Assembly: GCA_031119155.1 (NCBI GenBank)
Contig: JAVHYH010000220.1
Location: 1 to 5,165 of the forward strand
Reading direction: 5' to 3'
From: Brevundimonas sp.
GTDB lineage: Bacteria > Pseudomonadota > Alphaproteobacteria > Caulobacterales > Caulobacteraceae
DNA: 5,165 bases
Shown here: positions 1 to 4,875 of the stretch, piece after piece
Layout of the letters: each line of letters starts with the position of its first letter
How positions within the stretch are numbered: position 1 is the stretch's first letter
Position numbers and translations under genes: made by a program
Notes under the pieces: model-generated
Told to the model about the DNA's origin: nothing
The model's input: only the letters and a program-made list of their open reading frames with translations
The model's database searches: none

Positions 1-1114
1 CCGGAGGCTCCAGCCCGATCGACAGGCGCAGCAGGCCGTCGGTGATGCCCGCCGTCTCGCGCGCCTCCGGGGTCATGGCCGCATGGGTCATCAGGGTCGG
101 GTGGGCGATCAGGCTTTCGACGCCGCCCAGCGACTCCGCCAGGGTGAAGACCTCCAGCTGGTCCACGAAGGTGCGTACGGCGTCGATGTCGGCCAGTTCG
201 AAGCTCAGCATGGCGCCGAAGCCCTTCTGCTGACGGGCGGCGACCTCATGGCCCGGATGGCTCTTCAGGCCCGGATAGTTGACGCGCTTCACCGCCGGAT
301 GGGCGTCCAGCCATTCGGCCACGCGGCCCGCCGTCGCCTGTTGGCGCTCGACGCGGGCGAACAGGGTGCGGACCCCACGCAGCGTCAGATAGGCGTCGAA
401 GGGCGAGCCGGTGACGCCCAGGCAGTTGGCCCACCAGGTCAGCTGCTCCAGATCCGCCGGATCCTTGGCCACCACGGCGCCGCCGACGACGTCCGAGTGG
501 CCGTTGATGTATTTGGTGGTCGAGTGGATCACCAGATCGGCGCCCAGGGCGATGGGGTTCTGCAGCGCCGGCGACAGGAAGGTATTGTCCACCGCCGCCT
601 TGCAGCCGACGGCATGGGCGCGGGCGCAGATGTCGGCGACGTCCACCACGCGCATCAGCGGGTTCGACGGCGTCTCGATCAGGATCAGTTTCGGATTGAG
701 GGCGAAGGCCGCGTCCAGCGCCTCGCGGTCGTTCTGGTCGACGAACTGGACGTCGAAATGATTGCGACGGGCGCGGGCGCTGAGCAGGCGGTGGGTGCCG
801 CCGTAGAGGTCGTGCGGGGCCAGCAGCAGGTCGCCCGGCTCCAGCGACGACAGGGCCAGATCCACCGCGGCCATGCCCGTCGCGGTGATCACCGCGCCGC
901 AGCCGCCTTCCAGCTTGGCCAACGTCTCACCCAGAACGTCGCGGGTCGGATTGCCCGAGCGCGTGTAGTCGTACTTCCGCTTACCCTCCAGCCCGTCGAA
1001 GCTGTAGTTCGACGACAGGTACAGCGGCGGCATCACCGCCCCGTGCGCCGGGTCATTGTTGACGCCGTGCCGGGCGGCGGTCGTACAGGGGTGGGCTTCG
1101 CTGGAACAGGTCAT
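1..1114 (-). CDS. metB: Cystathionine gamma-synthase (partial, C-terminus outside window)
   Basis: PLP-dependent enzyme that condenses an O-acylhomoserine (O-succinylhomoserine in the classical case) with cysteine to give cystathionine; cytosolic, trans-sulfuration branch of methionine synthesis. The 371 visible residues match the Cys/Met-metabolism PLP family nearly end to end. I see the Y-x-R phosphate-contact motif (Y50, R52), the G-M pair at 80-81, Y104 in the HDLYGG segment, D176 in AVDNTF, and the Schiff-base lysine K201 in STTKY followed by NGHSDVVGG. The SLGGVESL segment (328-335) and R363, the likely substrate-carboxylate arginine, follow. Positions run about +3 against E. coli MetB, and similarity to MetB (QQKGFGAMLSFEL, GHSDVV) favours it over O-succinylhomoserine sulfhydrylase MetZ. 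Roughly 15-20 residues are missing at the window edge. The start ATG (1114-1112) overlaps the metX stop as ATGA, so translation is probably coupled. Family is near certain; the exact sulfur donor is inferred. Confidence 0.93.
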   Translation of the reverse strand, partial: MTCSSEAHPCTTAARHGVNNDPAHGAVMPPLYLSSNYSFDGLEGKRKYDYTRSGNPTRDVLGETLAKLEGGCGAVITATGMAAVDLALSSLEPGDLLLAPHDLYGGTHRLLSARARRNHFDVQFVDQNDREALDAAFALNPKLILIETPSNPLMRVVDVADICARAHAVGCKAAVDNTFLSPALQNPIALGADLVIHSTTKYINGHSDVVGGAVVAKDPADLEQLTWWANCLGVTGSPFDAYLTLRGVRTLFARVERQQATAGRVAEWLDAHPAVKRVNYPGLKSHPGHEVAARQQKGFGAMLSFELADIDAVRTFVDQLEVFTLAESLGGVESLIAHPTLMTHAAMTPEARETAGITDGLLRLSIGLEPP

Positions 1115-2103
1115 GCGGCGATCTCGTCAGGCTGGCGGGCGTACAGGGTGGAAAGGGCGTCGTGGAGCGTGCGGCCGACCAGCTCGCGCTCCTTCAGGAA
1201 GGCGTCGTGGCCGAAGATCGAACCGGCCTCGCCGAAGCGGCGCAGGGCAGGGGCGCGGGCGGCCAGATCGCGCAGGTCCTCGATCGGCACCAGCCGGTCG
1301 CTGGTGAAGCCCAGCAGGGTCAGCGGGCACTGGATGGCTTCCGGCGCGACCGCGTGGCGATCCAGCGAGTCGGATAGCGAGATCCAGCGGTCGGCGCTGG
1401 TCGCCTCGGCGTAGTCGGCGCCCCGCGCGATCAGATAGTCGCAGACCGGATAGGCTTCGCCCGCCCGTTCGGGGGCGGTGGCGGCGAAGCGCCAGTCGAA
1501 CTCGTCGGCGGTGCGGTAGGTGGTCATGGCCAGCTCGCGGGCCAGCGAAATGCCCTCCGCCTCACGACCGCAGTCGCGGGCGAAGGCCAGCACCCGGCGC
1601 TGCACGCCGCGCCAGGCGGTCGCCGCCGGATGGGCGCGGTGCGCCGCCGAGATGACGACCAGTTCGCCGATCCGCTCCGGGAAGGTCGCGGCGAAGGCCT
1701 GGCCGATGCAGCCGCCGTAGGAGGCGCCGACGAAGGCGTCCACGCGTGGCTCGTTCAGGGCGTCCAGCAGCAGGGCCAACAGGCGGGCCTGATCGGCGGT
1801 AGTGATGGTCACGCCGGGCTCGCTCTTGCCGGGCAGCAGGTCGAGGGCCAGCACGCGGACGCGATCCAGGTCGACGGGGCCTCCGTGACGCACGGCCCAG
1901 GACCACCAGTTGGCGGCGAATCGTCCGCTGGAGATGCCGCCGGCGACGACGACCAGCGGGCCGGTCGCCGGACCGTGGACGCGACCGACGATCTCGTCCG
2001 CCGCCAGACGCTCGCCCGAGGCCAGCCGGAAGTCGGCCGGAATCGCGGCGGTCACGTCATGGCCGGGAGCCTCGTCGATGATCCATTCGGTGGTGGACGC
2101 CAC
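1111..2103 (-). CDS. metX: Homoserine O-acyltransferase, MetX family, probably O-succinyltransferase
   Basis: Alpha/beta-hydrolase-fold enzyme that acylates the homoserine hydroxyl, the first committed step of methionine synthesis; cytosolic. The 330-residue product shows an oxyanion-region GGISSGR (55-61), the nucleophile elbow G-A-S-Y-G-G with S128, the acid D269 in SDRLVP, and H299 in FGHDAFL, giving the full Ser-Asp-His triad. It is slightly shorter than typical MetX proteins of 340-380 residues. The SAAHRAHP segment (152-159) and the Y after the nucleophile recall the MetX-like homoserine succinyltransferases of Xanthomonas, and the partner is a MetB-type enzyme, so succinyl-CoA is the likelier donor; acetyl-CoA is not excluded. 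The start is GTG: an in-frame stop at 2124-2122 lies just upstream, and GGAG at 2113-2110 sits 6 nt before the GTG. The stop overlaps the metB start. The leader carries a SAM-I riboswitch, so feedback by S-adenosylmethionine is expected. Confidence 0.92.
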   Translation of the reverse strand: MASTTEWIIDEAPGHDVTAAIPADFRLASGERLAADEIVGRVHGPATGPLVVVAGGISSGRFAANWWSWAVRHGGPVDLDRVRVLALDLLPGKSEPGVTITTADQARLLALLLDALNEPRVDAFVGASYGGCIGQAFAATFPERIGELVVISAAHRAHPAATAWRGVQRRVLAFARDCGREAEGISLARELAMTTYRTADEFDWRFAATAPERAGEAYPVCDYLIARGADYAEATSADRWISLSDSLDRHAVAPEAIQCPLTLLGFTSDRLVPIEDLRDLAARAPALRRFGEAGSIFGHDAFLKERELVGRTLHDALSTLYARQPDEIAA

Positions 2104-2109
2104 TGTCCG

Positions 2110-2132
2110 CTCCGGTTCCGCTCAGCGAAACC
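2110..2132 (-). promoter_or_regulatory. metX ribosome binding site with abutting hairpin
   Basis: On the minus strand GGAG (2113-2110) lies 6 nt before the GTG start. Directly upstream, GGTTTCGC (2132-2125) and GCGGAACC (2121-2114) can form an 8-pair stem, one pair being T-G, around a TGA loop; its base touches the GGAG. The hairpin leaves the binding site free, so it could keep the site exposed or belong to a larger switching fold with the riboswitch. The site is clear; a role for the hairpin is inference. Confidence 0.6.
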
Positions 2133-2153
2133 GATGGGGCGAACCAGCACCTG

Positions 2154-2205
2154 CGAAGAAAGACCCGTGAAGTCGTCTGGCCCCGTGAGGGACCACTCGC
2201 TTCAC
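2154..2205 (-). terminator. Candidate intrinsic terminator of the SAM riboswitch expression platform
   Basis: Read on the minus strand, GTGAAGCG (2205-2198) pairs with CG-A-CTTCAC (2175-2167, one bulged A), enclosing a strong inner stem TGGTCCC (2195-2189) / GGGGCCA (2184-2178) with loop TCAC. The tract after it is GGGTCTTTCTTCG, which is T-rich but interrupted. The outer 5' arm shares three bases (2205-2203) with the 3' strand of riboswitch helix P1, as expected if aptamer folding influences this hairpin. The imperfect T-tract and small overlap leave it uncertain whether control is by termination or translation. Confidence 0.5.
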
Positions 2206-2327
2206 TCATCTCTCGCGGCTTCCGAAGACGCCCCGCAGGAGTTGGCACCATCTCCAATGATCGGGTGGATCAATGGAAGGTTGCCCCGGCGTCAAAGGGC
2301 CTATCCCTCAGCCGGTCTTGATGAGTG
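2203..2327 (-). ncRNA. SAM-I (S-box) riboswitch aptamer upstream of metX-metB
   Basis: Cis-acting RNA that binds S-adenosylmethionine and normally turns methionine genes off when SAM is plentiful. Minus-strand helix P1 is CACTCATC (2327-2320) with GATGAGTG (2210-2203), 8 perfect pairs, followed by the AAGA typical of S-box leaders. P2 is CCGGC (2315-2311) with GCCGG (2290-2286), enclosing GAGGGA and GGCCC. The core GGCAACC is at 2285-2279. P3 is CCATTGATC (2276-2268) with GATCATTGG (2262-2254), one mismatch, loop CACCC. The conserved GGTGCCAACTCCTGC follows at 2249-2235, and P4 pairs GCGG (2236-2233) with CCGC (2218-2215). Order and spacing match the SAM-I consensus, not the compact SAM-II pseudoknot often seen in alphaproteobacteria. 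It ends 99 nt before the metX GTG and fits the methionine genes it precedes. A covariance-model score was not available. Confidence 0.92.
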
Positions 2328-2330
2328 TCC

Positions 2331-2361
2331 TTACGGTGACGAAGGCGGGGCGGGTCGTCAA
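2331..2361 (-). promoter_or_regulatory. Putative housekeeping promoter for the metX-metB transcript
   Basis: TTGACG at 2361-2356 on the minus strand matches the alphaproteobacterial -35 element. The -10 region, around 2340-2331 (GTCACCGTAA), is a poor match, so the exact element is unclear. Position suits a transcript that begins just before riboswitch helix P1 at 2327. A perfect palindrome, TGCGATCGCA (2376-2385), lies just upstream and could be an operator. Confidence 0.45.
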
Positions 2362-2472
2362 TCCCTGAAAATTGCTGCGATCGCAAATTCGACAGCTTGA
2401 CCTTAAGTGGCAATATTAGTCTTCATTTTAGGTAAATGATGAACCAAAAATGCGTTCAACGGAGTCAACTGC

Positions 2473-2552
2473 GTTGCGGACGCAACAAAAATTCCTGAAT
2501 CATTGTCCGGCCACTTGCGCATTTCGCAAGTGCGGTAAACAGTTCGCAAATG
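2473..2552. repeat. Cluster of CGCAA/TTGCG half-sites upstream of amt, likely regulator-binding array
   Basis: Two inverted repeats and one further half-site share the core CGCAA. Palindrome 1 is GTTGCG-GA-CGCAAC (2473-2486). Palindrome 2 is CACTTGCG-CATTT-CGCAAGTG (2512-2532), with perfect 8-bp arms. A third copy, CGCAAATG (2545-2552), repeats the right arm in direct orientation exactly 20 bp downstream; the wider direct repeat is TTCGCAAGTGCG (2523-2534) and TTCGCAAATGCG (2543-2554). The palindrome centres are about 42 bp apart, so the sites lie near whole helical turns. The array sits just upstream of the amt start, suggesting operators for a dimeric regulator. I cannot name the protein; the sites do not fit the usual NtrC spacing well. 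Confidence 0.6.
2534..2548 (+). promoter_or_regulatory. Weak sigma-54-like -24/-12 element for amt
   Basis: GG (2534-2535), ten bases, then GC (2546-2547) gives the invariant spacing of a sigma-54 promoter, with A after the GC. It would start transcription near 2558, upstream of the GGGGA at 2570. Only part of the TGGCAC-N5-TTGC consensus is kept (CGG at the first element, TCGCA at the second). An alternative sigma-70-type reading uses TTGCGC (2515-2520) and GGTAAACA (2534-2541). Sigma-54 would suit a nitrogen-controlled ammonium channel, but the match is poor. Confidence 0.25.
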
Positions 2553-2569
2553 CGTAATGTTATCCATTT

Positions 2570-2583
2570 GGGGAACTGAGATG
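2570..2583 (+). promoter_or_regulatory. Ribosome binding site that decides the amt start
   Basis: GGGGA at 2570-2574 lies 6 nt before ATG 2581. The same GGGGA precedes the torF start. An in-frame upstream ATG at 2557 would add eight residues (through 2580) ahead of the signal peptide and would contain this binding site, so 2581 is preferred. Confidence 0.7.
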
Positions 2584-3924
2584 ACTCGACTTCGCAGCGG
2601 CCTGGGTCTCGGACTCGGCCTTCTGGCTTCACTGATCGCGACGGGGGCCAGTGCGGCGCCCGCGCTTCTGGCGCACCAGGTTCCGCTGGAACTGGACGGC
2701 GCCGGGACGGCCTGGCTCACCACCTCGACGGCCCTGGTTCTGCTGATGACCCTGCCCGGTCTGGCGCTCTTCTACGGCGGCATGGTGCGCCGCAAGAACG
2801 TGATCGCAACGATCACCCAGTCGGTCGGCGTCTTCGCCGTGGCCACCCTGGTGTGGTTCATCGCCGGCTATTCCATCGCCTTCGGTTCGGCGGGCGCGCT
2901 CGGCGGTTATCCGGCCGAGACGGTCAACCAGTTCATCGGCAGTTTCGACGCCATGTTCCTGAACGGCGTGGGCATGGAGACGGCGCACAGCCTGCTGCCG
3001 GGCATTCCGGAGTTCGTCTTCCTCAGCTTCCAGCTGACCTTCGCCATCATCACGCCCGCCCTGGTCACCGGCGCCTTCGCCGAGCGACTGAAATACACGG
3101 GCCTGCTGCTGTTCACGGCCCTGTGGTCGCTGCTGGTCTATGCGCCGATCGCCCACTGGGTCTGGGGCGGCGGCTTCCTCGGCGGCGCCGGGGTGCTGGA
3201 CTTCGCCGGCGGCGCGGTCGTGCACGTCAACTCGGGCGTGGCCGGTCTGGTCTGCGCGCTCTTCCTCGGCGCCCGCAAGGGCTACGGCAAGGAGCCGATC
3301 ATCGCCCACAACCCGGTCCTGACCATGATCGGCGCCTCGCTGCTGCTGGTCGGCTGGATCGGCTTCAACGCCGGTTCGGCGGGCGGCGCCAACGCGCTGG
3401 CCGGCGTGGCCCTGATCAACACCATCCTGGCCGCCGCCGCCGCCTCCATCACCTGGAAGATCGTCGAGGTCATCGAGAAGAAGAAGGCGTCGCTGATCGG
3501 CGTGCTGTCCGGCATCGTCGCCGGTCTGGTCGCCATCACCCCGGCCGCCGGTTTCGTGGACCCGAAGGGCGCGGTTCTGATCGGCCTGATCGCCGGTCCG
3601 GTCTGCTACGCCTCGTCGGTGTGGATCAAGAAGCTGCTCCGCTACGACGACTCGCTGGACGCCTTCGGCATCCACGGCGCGGGTGGTCTGGCCGGCGCCC
3701 TGCTGACTGGCGTGTTCGCCTCGACCGCTATCAACAGCCTGGGCGAAGGCGCCAACGTCTGGACCCAGTTCATCGGTCTGGTCTGGACCATCGTCTACAG
3801 CGCGATCGGCACCCTGATCGTCCTGATCATCTGCAAGTTCACCACCGGTCTGCGCGTCAGCGCCGAGGCGGAGGAGGAAGGTCTGGACACCCACCTGCAC
3901 GGGGAAGCCCTGGAGTCCGTCTGA
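2581..3924 (+). CDS. amtB: Ammonium channel, Amt/AmtB family
   Basis: Inner-membrane trimeric channel that conducts ammonium-derived nitrogen into the cell. From ATG 2581 the product is 447 residues, as usual for the family when a signal peptide is present: residues 1-25 (basic MTRLR, Gly/Leu-rich core, cleavage near ASA-AP). About eleven hydrophobic segments follow. Pore residues align with E. coli AmtB at an offset of +47: Phe gate F154 and F262 (in GFNAGSAG), W195 in the VWGGG segment, D207 in LDFAGG, and the twin histidines H215 and H365. The cytosolic tail GLDTHLHGEALES (434-446) keeps the GLD-x3-HGE pattern that contacts GlnK in relatives. No glnK lies next to it; the upstream neighbour is the divergent met operon. 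torF follows after 89 nt on the same strand, so co-transcription is likely. CGCAA repeats upstream suggest dedicated control. Family assignment is secure. Confidence 0.96.
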   Translation: MTRLRSGLGLGLGLLASLIATGASAAPALLAHQVPLELDGAGTAWLTTSTALVLLMTLPGLALFYGGMVRRKNVIATITQSVGVFAVATLVWFIAGYSIAFGSAGALGGYPAETVNQFIGSFDAMFLNGVGMETAHSLLPGIPEFVFLSFQLTFAIITPALVTGAFAERLKYTGLLLFTALWSLLVYAPIAHWVWGGGFLGGAGVLDFAGGAVVHVNSGVAGLVCALFLGARKGYGKEPIIAHNPVLTMIGASLLLVGWIGFNAGSAGGANALAGVALINTILAAAAASITWKIVEVIEKKKASLIGVLSGIVAGLVAITPAAGFVDPKGAVLIGLIAGPVCYASSVWIKKLLRYDDSLDAFGIHGAGGLAGALLTGVFASTAINSLGEGANVWTQFIGLVWTIVYSAIGTLIVLIICKFTTGLRVSAEAEEEGLDTHLHGEALESV

Positions 3925-3935
3925 CCTGAGTACCG

Positions 3936-3966
3936 GGCCGGCGCGGATCCTCTCCCCGCGCCGGCC
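3936..3966 (+). other. Perfect 11-bp GC-rich hairpin between amt and torF
   Basis: GGCCGGCGCGG (3936-3946) pairs perfectly with CCGCGCCGGCC (3956-3966) around a 9-nt loop, 11 nt after the amt stop. No T-tract follows, so it does not look like a standard intrinsic terminator. It could protect the 3' end of a processed amt message, lower read-through into torF, or pause polymerase. The structure is certain on paper; function is inferred. Confidence 0.7.
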
Positions 3967-4013
3967 GCCAGTAAGCGTTCGCGTGCCGATTTCAGAACAA
4001 TGGGGATACAGAC

Positions 4014-4688
4014 ATGAAACTCGCCTTCGCTTCCGCTGCCGCCGTCGTCGCCCTGTTTGCGGCGGCCGGATCGGCCAACGCCCAGGACGTCTCCTGGAAC
4101 GTCGGGGTGACCTCCGACTACGTCTTCCGCGGCGCCAGCCAGACCGACGAGGATTTCGCCATCCAGGGCGGTGTCGATTTGACCTTCGACTCGGGCTTCT
4201 ACGCCGGGGCCTGGGCCTCGAACGTGGAGTTCGGTGACGAGACCGCCGCCGAGGTCGATGTCTATGGCGGCTATCGCACCGAGGCGGGCGGCTTCGCGCT
4301 CGACTTCGGCGTGGTCGGCTACCTCTATGTGGATGAGCCCTCGGCGGCCGACTACACCTACCTGGAGTTCAAGGCCGCCGCCTCGCGCGCCTTCGGTCCG
4401 GTCACCCTCGGCGCCGCCGTCTACTTCTCACCGGACTTCTTCGGGGTGGACGAGGAGGCGACCTATGTGGAGGCCAACGGCAGCTTCACCCCGGCGGACA
4501 AATGGACCGTCAGCGGCGCCGTCGGCCACCAGACCCTGAGTGTCAGCGACGACTACACCACCTGGAACGCCGGGGTCGCCTATGCCCTGACGGACAACCT
4601 CTCCATCGACGCCCGCTACCACGACACCGACGTGGACGCACCGCTGTATGATGATCGTGTGGTCGCCTCGCTGAAATTCGCCTTCTGA
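4014..4688 (+). CDS. TorF-family putative porin (Gcw_chp-type outer-membrane protein)
   Basis: Predicted small outer-membrane beta-barrel of a family with no firmly established substrate. The 224-residue product opens with a clear signal peptide (MKLAF, Ala-rich core, cleavage ANA-QD at 23/24). The family hallmark S-D-Y-x-F-R-G-x-S-Q-T follows at 34-44. The rest alternates polar and hydrophobic residues with many aromatics and glycines, includes a YFSPDFFG segment about two thirds along, and ends in KFAF with a terminal Phe, the usual outer-membrane assembly signal. The mature chain is rich in Asp and Glu. GGGGA at 4002-4006 lies 7 nt before the ATG. It is downstream of amt on the same strand, and relatives often sit beside amt/glnK genes, so a role in letting ammonium or another nitrogen source cross the outer membrane is plausible but unproven. 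The next gene, gltD, appears to have its own promoter. Confidence 0.88.
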   Translation: MKLAFASAAAVVALFAAAGSANAQDVSWNVGVTSDYVFRGASQTDEDFAIQGGVDLTFDSGFYAGAWASNVEFGDETAAEVDVYGGYRTEAGGFALDFGVVGYLYVDEPSAADYTYLEFKAAASRAFGPVTLGAAVYFSPDFFGVDEEATYVEANGSFTPADKWTVSGAVGHQTLSVSDDYTTWNAGVAYALTDNLSIDARYHDTDVDAPLYDDRVVASLKFAF

Positions 4689-4727
4689 TCTGACGGCTCA
4701 GACCATCCGGGCAGCCCTTCCGCCCGG
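4689..4727 (+). other. Two small hairpins just after torF
   Basis: TCTGA (4689-4693) pairs with TCAGA (4698-4702) around CGGC, right after the stop codon. CCGGGC (4707-4712) pairs with GCCCGG (4722-4727) around nine bases. Neither is followed by a T-tract. They may shield the 3' end of the message together with the stronger hairpin at 4733-4770. Confidence 0.4.
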
Positions 4728-4732
4728 CCGGG

Positions 4733-4780
4733 ACCGGCAAGACTTTGCCTCAAAGGCAGGCCTTGCCGGTTTGTCGTTTC
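4733..4780 (+). terminator. Probable intrinsic terminator after torF
   Basis: ACCGGCAAG (4733-4741) pairs perfectly with CTTGCCGGT (4762-4770). Inside it TGCCT (4746-4750) can pair with AGGCA (4754-4758) around CAA. The stem is followed by TTGTCGTTTC, a T-rich but broken tract. Its place between torF and the gltD promoter supports a transcription end for the amt-torF unit. Confidence 0.6.
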
Positions 4781-4817
4781 TGGGCGGTGGCGCTTTCCTG
4801 CAAGGACAGCATAGAAA

Positions 4818-4846
4818 TTGCCTGACCCGATCAAAGCCCCTACAAA
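4818..4846 (+). promoter_or_regulatory. Putative sigma-70-type promoter of gltD
   Basis: TTGCCT (4818-4823), a 17-nt spacer, and TACAAA (4841-4846) match the housekeeping elements at 4 of 6 bases each, and CTACAAA resembles the alphaproteobacterial -10 consensus. Transcription would start near 4853, giving a leader of about 20 nt before TTG 4873. It lies downstream of the torF terminator, so gltD is probably a separate unit. Confidence 0.5.
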
Positions 4847-4861
4847 GTTTGCAGTTGCGAA

Positions 4862-4875
4862 GAGGGCTTGCCTTG
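4862..4875 (+). promoter_or_regulatory. Ribosome binding site selecting a TTG start for gltD
   Basis: GAGGG at 4862-4866 lies 6 nt before TTG 4873. The next possible start, GTG 4882, would be 15 nt away, which is too far. An in-frame TTG at 4855 lacks a suitable site. Confidence 0.6.

Noticed and set aside
1..1114. O-succinylhomoserine sulfhydrylase (MetZ) for the first gene
   Set aside because: Sequence is closer to E. coli MetB throughout (FVDQ, AWWAN-like WWAN, QQKGFGAMLSFEL). MetZ remains a minor possibility because substrate use in this family is hard to read from sequence.
83..1414. 443-codon open frame on the plus strand
   Set aside because: Antisense shadow of metB and metX: low complexity, rich in Arg, Gly and Gln, no recognisable domain, and it spans two strongly supported genes.
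2203..2327. SAM-II or SAM-V aptamer as the met leader
   Set aside because: Those are compact pseudoknots; this element has a multi-helix junction with P1, P2, P3 and P4 and S-box core sequences.
1630..2400. 256-codon plus-strand frame running through the metX leader
   Set aside because: It is antisense to metX and to the riboswitch; its only gene-free part is explained by the structured RNA.
2403..2723. 106-codon minus-strand frame across the amt promoter region
   Set aside because: It overlaps the amt signal peptide in antisense, has no recognisable domain and no clear ribosome binding site.
2629..3900. 423-codon open frame on the minus strand, and a 358-codon plus frame at 2853-3929
   Set aside because: Both lie within amtB in other frames and have the Asp/Gln/Arg-rich composition of GC-rich shadow frames; AmtB conservation is unambiguous.
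4796..4814. Possible sigma-54 promoter (TGGCGC...CTGCA) upstream of gltD
   Set aside because: The GG to GC spacing is nine bases rather than the required ten; the sigma-70-type pair at 4818-4846 is a better explanation.
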